Shown here: in pieces, positions 1-6,258 of the stretch
How positions within the stretch are numbered: the first letter of the stretch is position 1
Layout of the letters: each line of letters starts with the position of its first letter
Assembly (NCBI GenBank): GCA_019247755.1
Contig: JAFBAM010000152.1
Location: forward strand, 1 to 13,452
Direction of reading: 5' to 3'
DNA: 13,452 nt
DNA from: Sphingomonas sp.
Lineage (GTDB): Bacteria; Pseudomonadota; Alphaproteobacteria; Sphingomonadales; Sphingomonadaceae
Position numbers and translations under genes: made by a program
Notes under the pieces: model-generated
Seen by the model: the letters and a program-made list of their open reading frames with translations, nothing else
What the model was told of the DNA's origin: nothing
The model's database searches: none

Positions 1-1
1 A

Positions 2-292
2 TCGATCCAGCTGTCGAGCTTCCCGGGCAAGGGCGCTGCACAGGTCGTTGTCGACGAAGCGACGTTCGCCTTGCCGCTTGAAGGCGTGATCGACCTGGCG
101 TCCGAGCGGGACCGGCTCGCGAAAGGGGCGGCGGCCGCGGAAAAGGAACGCGACAGCCTCGCCCAGCGCCTGTCCAATCCGAACTTCACGGAGCGCGCCA
201 AGCCCGAGGCGGTCGAGAAGGCGCGTGCCGACCATGAGGCGAAGAGTGCCGAGGCCGAGCGGTTGCGGGCCGCGCTGGAGCGGCTAGGGTAG
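2..292 (+). CDS. valS: Valine--tRNA ligase, C-terminal end (5' truncated by window)
   Basis: This is the last 96 codons of valyl-tRNA synthetase, the class I enzyme that charges tRNA-Val. The frame is open from the first bases of the window, so the gene begins outside it. The visible part opens with a short beta segment ending in FALPLEGVIDLASE. It continues as a long charged, alanine-rich helical stretch with the LSNPNFTERA motif about two thirds along. This is the C-terminal coiled-coil arm of ValS that contacts the tRNA, and the order FxLPLEGxIDxxxE...LxNPxFxxxAP is characteristic of bacterial ValS. The protein ends RAALERLG at TAG. The next gene begins 90 bp downstream, after a palindromic repeat. 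The catalytic HIGH and KMSKS regions are not visible. I am confident of the family. Confidence 0.93.
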   Translation, partial: SIQLSSFPGKGAAQVVVDEATFALPLEGVIDLASERDRLAKGAAAAEKERDSLAQRLSNPNFTERAKPEAVEKARADHEAKSAEAERLRAALERLG

Positions 293-298
293 GCTAAT

Positions 299-366
299 CG
301 TCATTGCGAGGAGCCGAAGGCGACGCGGCAATCCAGCTGGATTGCTTCGCTGCGCTCGCAATGACG
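299..366. repeat. Palindromic intergenic repeat element (REP-like)
   Basis: The gap between valS and the MATE gene is filled by one palindromic unit. The outer arms are a perfect 12-bp inverted repeat, CGTCATTGCGAG (299-310) against CTCGCAATGACG (355-366). The centre is an 18-bp perfect palindrome, GCAATCCAGCTGGATTGC (328-345). Between them are unequal internal segments (311-327 and 346-354), so a transcript could fold as a long stem with an asymmetric internal loop. I recognise this wording (CGTCATTGCGAG...GCAATCC) as a dispersed palindromic repeat seen between genes in many proteobacterial genomes. I saw no second copy in this window. It ends 6 bp before the GGGAG ribosome binding site of the next gene, so it lies in that gene's leader if transcription reads through from valS. 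No T-run follows, so it is not a standard intrinsic terminator. Confidence 0.8.
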
Positions 367-382
367 AGAACGGGAGAACATC

Positions 383-1837
383 ATGGCCAGCAGACCCCAT
401 GGCGGACGCGACCTGACGCAAGGCCCGATCGCCAAGACGCTGCTGGCCTTCGCGCTGCCGACGCTAATCTCCTCGATCCTCCAGTCGCTGAACGGCACGG
501 TCAACGCGATCTGGATTGGGCGATTCCTCGGCGAGAGCGCGCTCGCGGCGACGTCCAACGCCAATATGATCATGTTCTTGCTGATGGCCTTCGTGTTCGG
601 CTTCGGCATGGCTTCGACCGTGCTGGTCGGGCAGGCGTTCGGCCGGAAGGACGTGGACGGCGCGCGCCGCGTGATCGGCACGGCGATCGGCTCGTTCGTC
701 TTCGTTGCGGTGGCAATTGCGATCCTCGGCTGGGCTTTTTCGCCCTGGCTGCTCAAGGTGTTGGCTACGCCCACCGACGCGGCACCGCTCGCGCTCGCTT
801 ATCTCCGCGTCATCTTCATCGCCATGCCGGCAATCTTGATCCTCGTCCTGCTGATGATGGGCATGCGTGGGGCAGGGGATGCGATGACTCCGCTCTGGGC
901 AATGCTGGGCGCGGTCCTGCTCGACAGCGGCCTCAATCCCGTCTTCATCCTCGGGCTCGGCCCGGCACCGAAGCTCGGCATCGCCGGCTCGGCAACAGCG
1001 ACCGTGATCGCCAACTATGCCGCCCTGACCGGCCTTATCATCACCATGTATGCCCGCGACCTGCCGCTTCGGCTGAAGGGCCATGAGCTGCGCTACCTGA
1101 TCCCCGACCGCGCGATCCTGAAGCTGATCGTCATGAAGGGCATCCCGATGGGCCTCCAGATGATCGTCATCTCAGGCTCGGCTTTGGCAATGATCGGCCT
1201 CGTCAACCGCGAAGGCGTCGACACGACCGCCGCGTTCGGCGTCGCCATGCAGCTCTGGACCTACCTCCAGATGCCGGCGATGGCCCTGAGCGCCGCCGTC
1301 AGCGCCATGGCTGCGCAGAATATCGGCGCGGGCAAGTGGGACCGGGTCGGCAAGATCACCTGGTCCGGCGTGGTCCAGGCCCTGGCGATCACCGGCGTCC
1401 TGGTCGTCCTACTCGCCGTCGCGGATCGGCCCGCGCTTGCCCTCTTCCTGGGCAATAACAGCCCGGCGATGCCGATCGCCCGTCACATGCAGCTGATTGT
1501 GACCTGGAGCTTCTTGCTGATGGGCTCCACCATGGTCTTGTTCGGGACCGTGCGCGCCAACGGCGCGGTAATCGGCCCGCTCATCATCCTTGCGATCGGG
1601 CTTGTGCCGGTTCGCCTCGGCTTCGCGCTGGGTGCCTACCCCTGGCTAAAGGCCGACGCCTTGTGGTTCAGCTTCCCGGTCAGTTCGCTCGCGAACATCA
1701 GCATGGCGATCGCTTTCTACTTCCACGGCGGGTGGAGGAAGGCCCGGATGCAGATCGCGCCGATCAGTACCGATGAGGCGATCGAGGAAGCCGAGGGCGC
1801 GATGGAGCCCGGGGGGCGACTCAACCCGGCGGGGTGA
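383..1837 (+). CDS. MATE-family efflux transporter
   Basis: This is a 484-residue inner-membrane exporter of the multidrug and toxic compound extrusion family, which uses a Na+ or H+ gradient to expel organic cations or metabolites. The length and the dense run of hydrophobic segments fit the usual 12 helices in two halves. The N-half carries the loop motif GQAFGRKDVDGARR (about 83-96), and the matching C-half motif is AAQNIGAGKWDRV (about 310-322), a clear MATE signature. LGIAGSATATV (about 198-208) is also typical. The ATG is preceded by GGGAG at 372-376 with 6-nt spacing, which supports this start. The last 30 or so residues are a hydrophilic, acidic tail (TDEAIEEAEGAMEPGG). It lies 90 bp after valS and 32 bp before hemB, so it may share a transcript with either. 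The substrate cannot be read from the sequence. Confidence 0.93.
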   Translation: MASRPHGGRDLTQGPIAKTLLAFALPTLISSILQSLNGTVNAIWIGRFLGESALAATSNANMIMFLLMAFVFGFGMASTVLVGQAFGRKDVDGARRVIGTAIGSFVFVAVAIAILGWAFSPWLLKVLATPTDAAPLALAYLRVIFIAMPAILILVLLMMGMRGAGDAMTPLWAMLGAVLLDSGLNPVFILGLGPAPKLGIAGSATATVIANYAALTGLIITMYARDLPLRLKGHELRYLIPDRAILKLIVMKGIPMGLQMIVISGSALAMIGLVNREGVDTTAAFGVAMQLWTYLQMPAMALSAAVSAMAAQNIGAGKWDRVGKITWSGVVQALAITGVLVVLLAVADRPALALFLGNNSPAMPIARHMQLIVTWSFLLMGSTMVLFGTVRANGAVIGPLIILAIGLVPVRLGFALGAYPWLKADALWFSFPVSSLANISMAIAFYFHGGWRKARMQIAPISTDEAIEEAEGAMEPGGRLNPAG

Positions 1838-1869
1838 CGAACGCCTGACCGGAAGCTAAGCGGCGCGGC

Positions 1870-2862
1870 ATGTCCGCTTCCTTCCCCTACCTGCGCATGC
1901 GCCGCGGCCGTTCGAGCCCATGGATGCGCGCCATGCTCGCCGAGAACCGGCTTCACCCGAGCGATTTCATCTGGCCGTTGTTCATCTGCGACGGCCGCGA
2001 TTGCGAGGAGCCCATCGGGTCCCTCCCGGGCGTCAGCCGCTGGAGCATCGACCGCATCGGCGCCAAGGCGAAAGAGGCCGCCGCACTCGGCATCCCGTGC
2101 GTCGCGCTGTTCCCGAACACGCCCGAGAACCTTCGCACCGAGCGCGCCGAGGAAGCGCTGAATAGCGGCAATCTCATCTGCCGTGCGATCAAGGCCATCA
2201 AGGACTCAGCGCCGGAGATCGGTGTCCTGACGGACGTCGCGCTCGACCCCTACACCGCGCACGGCCACGACGGCCTGATCGACAACGTCGGCAACGTCAT
2301 CAATGACGACACCGTCTCGATCCTCGTCGAGCAGGCTTTGGTGCAGGCTGCGGCCGGCGCGGACATCGTCGCGCCATCGGACATGATGGACGGTCGGGTC
2401 GCCGCGATCCGCGAGGCGCTGGAGCGCGAGGGCCACCAGAATATCGCGATCATGGCCTATGCGGCGAAATATGCCTCGGCCTTTTACGGCCCGTTCCGCG
2501 ATGCGGTAGGCTCGCGCGGACGCCTCAAGGGCGACAAGCGCGGCTATCAGATGGACCCCGCGAACATTGAAGAGGCGCTCCGCGAGGTGGAGCTGGATCT
2601 CGCCGAGGGCACGGACTTCGTCATGGTGAAGCCGGGGCTGCCCTACCTCGATGTCGTTGCGAGGGTGAAGGATGCGTTCGGCGTGCCGACCTTCGTTTAC
2701 CAGGTGAGCGGCGAGTATGCGATGATCGAGCATGCGGCCGCGGCCGGCGCCGGCGACCGCGACGCGCTGATCCTCGAGACCCTCCTCGCGTTCAAGCGTG
2801 CAGGCGCGTCGGGCATCCTGACCTACCATGCGGTCGACGCCGCCCGCCTGATCGCCGGATGA
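1870..2862 (+). CDS. hemB: Porphobilinogen synthase (delta-aminolevulinate dehydratase)
   Basis: The enzyme condenses two molecules of 5-aminolevulinate to porphobilinogen in cytosolic heme and tetrapyrrole synthesis. The 330-residue length matches the family. The two active-site lysines are visible: Lys200 in MAYAAKYASAFYGPFR and the Schiff-base Lys254 in FVMVKPGLPYLD. The metal region reads DVALDPYTAHGHDG (122-135), with aspartates where zinc-type enzymes have three cysteines. This is therefore the aspartate-rich, magnesium-type class found in many alphaproteobacteria and plants. The N-terminus LRMRRGRSSPWMRAMLAENRLHPSDFIWPLF is the normal HemB opening, which supports this ATG, although the ribosome binding site is weak (GGAAG at a long distance). 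The stop codon overlaps the next gene's start as ATGA, so translation is probably coupled. Confidence 0.96.
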   Translation: MSASFPYLRMRRGRSSPWMRAMLAENRLHPSDFIWPLFICDGRDCEEPIGSLPGVSRWSIDRIGAKAKEAAALGIPCVALFPNTPENLRTERAEEALNSGNLICRAIKAIKDSAPEIGVLTDVALDPYTAHGHDGLIDNVGNVINDDTVSILVEQALVQAAAGADIVAPSDMMDGRVAAIREALEREGHQNIAIMAYAAKYASAFYGPFRDAVGSRGRLKGDKRGYQMDPANIEEALREVELDLAEGTDFVMVKPGLPYLDVVARVKDAFGVPTFVYQVSGEYAMIEHAAAAGAGDRDALILETLLAFKRAGASGILTYHAVDAARLIAG

Positions 2863-4298
2863 TCGACGAGCTCAGGACCGAGATCGAGCGGTTGCGCGCG
2901 CAAACGCGCCCGCTCGAGCCTGACTCCTATCAGCGGCGCGAACTTGGTGGGAGGGCGCTCGACCATGCGCTCGGGTTTCTCGACCGCGTCGAGGACGCTC
3001 CCAGCCTGCGGAGCGCATCGGAGGCCTTCGCGCAGCGTCTCGAAGTGGAGTTTACGGAGGATGGCCGGGATCCGGCCGCGGTGCTCGACTATGTCGGCGC
3101 CTGCATCGAGAATCCGGGGATCGCGACCACCTCGCCGCGCTTCATGGGTTATATTCCGGGTGGCGGCCTGTTCCATTCCGCGCTCGGGGACATGCTCGCG
3201 GCCGCATCCAACAAATATTCTGGCTTCGCGCCTGCCGCTCCGGGCGCGGTCAGGATCGAGAATGCCTGCACGCAGTGGCTCGCCAGCGTCATCGGCTATC
3301 CCGAAACTGCAGCTGGCACGCTGACTTCGGGGGGGAGCCTCGCCAATCTCACTGCCATGGTCGCGGCTCGCGATGCCCGTGACCCCGAAGGCGGTGGCGC
3401 CGTCTACCTCACACGCTTCGCCCATCATTGCGTCGACAAGGCGCTGCACATCGCCGGTCGCGGCCGCGCGCCGAAGCGGGTGATCGCGACCGATGCGAAC
3501 TACCGCATGTTGGTCGAGGCGCTTGAGGAGGCGCTGGAGCGGGATAGCCGGGCAGGCGTCAGGCCGTGGCTCGTTGTCGCCTCGGCAGGCACGGTCGATA
3601 CCGGGTCGGTCGATCCGCTGCCCGAGATTGCGGAGCTATGCCGCCGGCATGGTGCTTGGTTCCATGTCGACGGGGCTTATGGCGGGCTCTTCGCCTTGTG
3701 CGATGAGGGCCGGACTAAACTCACAGGCATCGAGCAAGCGGACAGCGTTGCGCTCGACCCGCACAAGACCCTGTTCCTGCCGTACGGTACTGGCGCGGTC
3801 GTGGTTCGCGATGGCCGGCACCTCATCGACGCGTTCAGCGCGAGCGCCGAATACATCCGGCCGTTCTCGGAGACCGACGTTGGCCCATCTCCGGCAGACC
3901 TATCGCCGGAGCTGACGCGGCACTTCCGCGCGATGCGGCTCTGGCTGCCGCTGCAGATCGCCGGCGTCGCCGCCTTTCGCGCCGCCCAGGGGGAGAAGCT
4001 GGCGCTGGCGCGCTACTTCCATTCGCGCTTGTCTGAGATCGACGGCTTCGATCCGGGCCCATCGCCCAACCTGTCGGTCGTCGCTTTCCGTTATCTCCCG
4101 AAGAGCGGCGACGTCGACGATTTCAACGAGCGTTTGATCAAGCACGTGCAGGACGAGGGACGCGTGATGCTCAGCGGCACCCGCATCCACGGCCGCTTCT
4201 ACCTGCGCTGCGCGATCCTCTGTTTCCGGACGCACATCGAGCATGTTGACGAGGCCGTGGACGCGGTCGTCCGCGGGGTGAAGGCGCTCAGTGGCTGA
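2859..4298 (+). CDS. PLP-dependent group II amino-acid decarboxylase (aromatic-amino-acid decarboxylase-like)
   Basis: This is a 479-residue pyridoxal-phosphate enzyme of the group II decarboxylase fold, which contains aromatic-L-amino-acid, glutamate, histidine and cysteine-sulfinate decarboxylases. In order, I see SGFAPAAPGAVRIE (about 121-134, substrate-pocket region), the phosphate-binding TSGGSLANLT (156-165), His189 in FAHHCVDKA where the family has the PLP-stacking histidine, Asp271 in FHVDGAYGG (pyridine-nitrogen contact), and the Schiff-base Lys303 in LDPHKTLFLPYG. All key residues are present, so it should be active. The exact substrate is open: aromatic amino acids are the usual guess, but this proteobacterial branch is poorly characterised. 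It starts in a 4-bp ATGA overlap with hemB, and its 3' end overlaps the acetyltransferase by 8 bp, so the three genes probably form one transcription unit. Confidence 0.9.
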   Translation: MIDELRTEIERLRAQTRPLEPDSYQRRELGGRALDHALGFLDRVEDAPSLRSASEAFAQRLEVEFTEDGRDPAAVLDYVGACIENPGIATTSPRFMGYIPGGGLFHSALGDMLAAASNKYSGFAPAAPGAVRIENACTQWLASVIGYPETAAGTLTSGGSLANLTAMVAARDARDPEGGGAVYLTRFAHHCVDKALHIAGRGRAPKRVIATDANYRMLVEALEEALERDSRAGVRPWLVVASAGTVDTGSVDPLPEIAELCRRHGAWFHVDGAYGGLFALCDEGRTKLTGIEQADSVALDPHKTLFLPYGTGAVVVRDGRHLIDAFSASAEYIRPFSETDVGPSPADLSPELTRHFRAMRLWLPLQIAGVAAFRAAQGEKLALARYFHSRLSEIDGFDPGPSPNLSVVAFRYLPKSGDVDDFNERLIKHVQDEGRVMLSGTRIHGRFYLRCAILCFRTHIEHVDEAVDAVVRGVKALSG

Positions 4299-4872
4299 GG
4301 TGGCCGCGGAGACCGGCCGGCTCCGCCTTCGTACCTGGGACGATGAGGACGAGTTCCGCTTCTACGACGTGATGAACACGCCGGCCGTCATGCGCTGGCT
4401 CGGCGGCCTTCAGGCGCCCGAGGAATGGAGCGCGGGCTATCAGCGCCTGCGCGGCTATCAGCGCGACTTCGGCTTCACCTTCTGGATAGTGGAGCGGAAG
4501 GAGGACGGCGAGATTCTCGGGTTCTGCGGCCTGAAGCGCGCGAATGCGCCGGGCGCCGATGAGATCATCGGCGAAATCGAGATCGGCTGGCGATTGCGGG
4601 AAGATGCGTGGGGGCAGGGCTATGCGAAGGAAGCGGCGATCGCTTCCCTCGACCTGGCCTTCGATCGTTTCGATGCGCCGTGCGTCGTGGCGGTCACGGC
4701 CGCCGCCAACGCGCCAAGCCAGGGGCTCATGATCCGCCTCGGCATGCGGCGGCGCGCGGAGTATGACTTCGTCGACAAGCGCTTTCCGGCCGACAGCCCG
4801 GTCAATCCGCAGGTCGTCTATGTACTGGATGCGGCGGACTGGCCTGCCGCGCGCGCAAAGGCGCTTCCCTAA
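4291..4872 (+). CDS. GNAT-family N-acetyltransferase (RimJ/RimL-like)
   Basis: This is a 193-residue cytosolic acetyltransferase of the Acetyltransf_3 type, which moves an acetyl group from acetyl-CoA to an amine, often a protein N-terminus or a small amine. The N-terminus has the family opening TGRLRLRTWDDEDEFRFYDVMNTPAVMRWL. The acetyl-CoA motif lies in GEIEIGWRLREDAWGQGYAKEA (94-115), with the Q/R-x-x-G-x-G/A loop as WGQGYAKEA. NAPSQGLMIRLGM (140-152) is the usual motif B region. The start is GTG, 8 bp inside the decarboxylase end, with GAAGG at 4280-4284 as ribosome binding site; a second GTG at 4300 is possible. It is probably co-translated with the decarboxylase, so it might modify the amine product, but that is inference. 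Its TAA overlaps the stop of the convergent lipoprotein gene. Confidence 0.88.
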   Translation: MAEVAAETGRLRLRTWDDEDEFRFYDVMNTPAVMRWLGGLQAPEEWSAGYQRLRGYQRDFGFTFWIVERKEDGEILGFCGLKRANAPGADEIIGEIEIGWRLREDAWGQGYAKEAAIASLDLAFDRFDAPCVVAVTAAANAPSQGLMIRLGMRRRAEYDFVDKRFPADSPVNPQVVYVLDAADWPAARAKALP

Positions 4873-5366
4873 AGTCCGAGCCGGCGCTGGATCGCGTCGA
4901 TGCGCTCCGCCTGCCGGCCGTCGATTGCCCCAACCTCCGCGGCCGCACTTTGGATGGCGGCGAGGTCGTTGGGCGCGATTCCGCCTTGGGTCTGGAGGGC
5001 CGTTGCGGCGATCTCGTCGATGTCGCCGAGCGCTTGCGCCGTCGCCTTGCGAGCCGCGATCGCCGCGGTCAGCGCTTCCTGTGCGGAGATCCAGCTTTCG
5101 CTCTGCGGCGCGCCTGCGGAAGAGGCCAGCCGCTCGGCATCGGACGCCGCGCCCTGGAACGCCGCGTCACCGCTGCGCGCCTGGTCGATCAATGCCGCCA
5201 GACGAGATGCCAGCGCCGGCGCGACCGGACGGTCGTTCATCGGCCGGGTCACCGGAACGCGCGGATCGATCTCCTCGGCTGCGCGTGGCTGCAGCGACGG
5301 ATAGGGTCCGCCGGCAGACGAACAGGCACCAAGCAAGATGATCGGAAGTAAGGCCGCGCTGCGCAT
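4869..5366 (-). CDS. Putative outer-membrane lipoprotein of unknown function
   Basis: This 165-residue protein has a short lipoprotein signal: MRSAALLPIILLGAC, with lipobox L-G-A-C and the lipidated cysteine at position 15. Serine at +2 favours sorting to the outer membrane. After a proline-rich linker (about 20-50), the rest is alanine-rich and predicted to be helical, with regular charged residues (about 51-165), as in a helical bundle or coiled coil. I recognise no catalytic motif or named domain. The ATG is only 22 bp downstream of the tRNA-Arg 3' end, and no separate promoter is obvious, so it may be transcribed from the tRNA promoter and freed by tRNA processing. The 3' end overlaps the GNAT gene's stop by a few bases, tail to tail. 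The frame opposite holds other open frames, but only this one has a signal peptide. Confidence 0.8.
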   Translation of the reverse strand: MRSAALLPIILLGACSSAGGPYPSLQPRAAEEIDPRVPVTRPMNDRPVAPALASRLAALIDQARSGDAAFQGAASDAERLASSAGAPQSESWISAQEALTAAIAARKATAQALGDIDEIAATALQTQGGIAPNDLAAIQSAAAEVGAIDGRQAERIDAIQRRLGL

Positions 5367-5388
5367 CGACGGCGCTCTAAAAGGAAAA

Positions 5389-5465
5389 TGGCGCGCCCGA
5401 AAGGATTCGAACCTCTGACCCCCAGATTCGTAGTCTGGTGCTCTATCCAGCTGAGCTACGGGCGC
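5389..5465 (-). tRNA. tRNA-Arg (anticodon ACG), CCA encoded
   Basis: On the minus strand a complete cloverleaf is readable. The acceptor stem GCGCCCG pairs perfectly with CGGGCGC. The D-arm begins TAGCTCAGCTGGATAGAGC, and the anticodon stem CCAGA/TCTGG carries loop CTACGAA. The T-arm contains GGTTCGAATCC. The anticodon ACG (bases 5429-5431) reads arginine codons CGU and, after A34-to-inosine editing, CGC and CGA. The CCA end is encoded at 5389-5391, giving 77 nt. A sigma70-like promoter lies just upstream. Directly after CCA the strand reads TTTTCCTTTT, which may weaken or stop transcription before the lipoprotein gene. Confidence 0.97.
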
Positions 5466-5492
5466 GCGGGTGCCGGAGAACGGCAGGCGCGC

Positions 5493-5521
5493 GACATAGG
5501 GTGAGGATCGGATGGGTGCAA
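5493..5521 (-). promoter_or_regulatory. Sigma70-type promoter of tRNA-Arg
   Basis: Reading the minus strand, TTGCAC (5516-5521) is followed by a 17-bp spacer and TATGTC (5493-5498). These match the -35 and -10 elements of a housekeeping promoter at ideal spacing. Transcription would start near 5486, about 20 nt before the tRNA 5' end at 5465, which is a normal leader for RNase P processing. The promoter may also serve the lipoprotein gene further downstream. Confidence 0.65.
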
Positions 5522-5569
5522 CCCTATACGTGACCGCTCCGCGGGCACGCTGATGCTAGTCGAAAAAGG

Positions 5570-5758
5570 TCAGCCGTTGATCGCGGCAGCGGTGGTACAG
5601 ATGACGGCTGTGCAGGCGACTGCGCGCTCCGCAAAATCCTGCGCCAATTTGCTGTGCCAAGCGCGTGCCGTTTCGGTCACCGCGCGCTGGGCCGCCATCC
5701 GCTCCTCAACGGCGCGCCGACGATAATAACGCTCGTTCGACTCCACTTGCCCCTCCAC
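5570..5758 (-). CDS. Small conserved-type hypothetical protein (62 aa)
   Basis: This is a small charged protein. Its N-terminal half, ESNERYYRRRAVEERMAAQRAVTETARAWHSKLAQDFAERA, looks like one long amphipathic helix. The pattern xYYRRRAxEExxAAxRAxxxxARxxHxxLAxxF resembles short uncharacterised proteins common in sphingomonads. The C-terminus has two cysteines and a more hydrophobic end (VACTAVICTTAAAING). The start is GTG, with GGGGAGGA on the minus strand about 4 nt upstream; a second GTG 12 nt further in (5746), behind GGAGGG, is equally possible. It is divergent from the zinc-ribbon gene. A CtrA-like box lies about 30 bp upstream. Function is unknown. The helix pattern and ribosome binding site make it more likely real than a chance frame. 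Confidence 0.68.
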   Translation of the reverse strand: MEGQVESNERYYRRRAVEERMAAQRAVTETARAWHSKLAQDFAERAVACTAVICTTAAAING

Positions 5759-5788
5759 TCCGTCCTCCCCACCATCACCTGCGGATGG

Positions 5789-5803
5789 CTAAGCAATGGT
5801 TAA
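5789..5803 (-). promoter_or_regulatory. Candidate CtrA-binding box (TTAA-N7-TTAG)
   Basis: On the minus strand the bases read TTAACCATTGCTTAG, that is TTAA, seven bases, TTAG. This is one mismatch from the alphaproteobacterial CtrA consensus TTAA-N7-TTAA. It also contains the 8-mer TTAACCAT described as a CtrA half-site. The box is 31 bp upstream of the GTG of the 62-aa gene, so it would sit at or near that gene's promoter, and it lies in the divergent region shared with the zinc-ribbon gene. GANTC sites (CcrM methylation motif) flank it at 5739 and 5845. The match is by eye; binding is inferred. Confidence 0.45.
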
Positions 5804-5827
5804 TATCCACAGGGCGGAAATGCGGAT

Positions 5828-5932
5828 TGTCGCAGGGGCGAAACGACTCCCCGCGCTTTGTCCCAGGGTGAAACAGGGGGGTGTCGCCAGGGTTACACCT
5901 GTCGGGCAATCACGGATTGTCGATGAAACCTA
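5828..5932 (+). repeat. Imperfect direct repeats in the zinc-ribbon gene leader
   Basis: In the divergent intergenic region a degenerate unit recurs. TGTCGCAGGGGCGAAAC begins at 5828, TGTCCCAGGGTGAAAC at 5859 and TGTCGCCAGGGTTACAC at 5882, with a shorter TGTCGATGAAAC at 5918. The common core is TGTC-[CG]-C-AGGG-GAAAC. In addition, the 10-mer CGGATTGTCG occurs at both 5823-5832 and 5913-5922. Spacing is uneven (31, 23 and 36 bp). They may be binding sites for a regulator of the flanking genes, or decayed repeats. Confidence 0.3.
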
Positions 5933-5979
5933 ACGATTCGCCGCTCGTTGGAGGGTCAAAAGGTTCGAAGGAAAGCAAT

Positions 5980-6234
5980 ATGCTGAGCTCGATTGAATCC
6001 CGCCGCGCAGCGTTCAACCCGAACGCCAGGGGCTACCACGCCGTCTATCACGCCGGTGAGGTCAATCACTGCCCGGGCTGCGGGCGGACACACTGGATCA
6101 TTGGCCGAATGTCGGCCGAATGCGCCTTCTGCTCGACTGCGCTTCCGCTCAAGGAAGCGATGACGGGCGGGCCAGCCGCAACGCCGGTCTTCAGGAGCGG
6201 CTCGCGGCCCAGCCATCACGACCTGGCCGCCTAA
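5980..6234 (+). CDS. Small zinc-ribbon protein of unknown function (84 aa)
   Basis: This 84-residue protein has a four-cysteine zinc-ribbon core, CPGCGR (Cys31, Cys34) and CAFC (Cys48, Cys51), 13 residues apart. Before it comes a distinctive stretch, FNPNARGYHAVYHAGEVNH, that looks strongly conserved; I recall similar small proteins in sphingomonads. After the ribbon (about residues 55-84) the tail is low in structure. The ATG at 5980 is preceded by GAAGGAAAG at 5967-5974, a good ribosome binding site, so I prefer it. The frame stays open upstream to about 5881, but that extension has no ribosome binding site and unremarkable residues. The role is unknown; zinc ribbons of this size often bind nucleic acid or act as protein adaptors. 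Confidence 0.78.
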   Translation: MLSSIESRRAAFNPNARGYHAVYHAGEVNHCPGCGRTHWIIGRMSAECAFCSTALPLKEAMTGGPAATPVFRSGSRPSHHDLAA

Positions 6235-6258
6235 AACTTCAAAATCCATATTCTTTGA

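Noticed and set aside
299..366. Intrinsic terminator of valS.
   Set aside because: The stem is strong but no T-run follows; the bases after it are AGAACGGGAG, the ribosome binding region of the MATE gene.
304..1086. A + strand open frame starting in the palindromic repeat and overlapping the MATE gene.
   Set aside because: Its product is arginine-rich and low in information, while the MATE frame has transmembrane segments, family motifs and a ribosome binding site.
4900..5351. Two + strand open frames (4900-5304 and 4950-5351) opposite the lipoprotein gene.
   Set aside because: Neither has a signal, a motif or a ribosome binding site, and the minus frame has a textbook lipobox and sits next to the tRNA.
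5881..5979. An N-terminal extension of the zinc-ribbon protein starting near 5881.
   Set aside because: There is no ribosome binding site and the sequence is unremarkable. The ATG at 5980 has a good GAAGGAAAG site, and the strong-looking region begins after it.
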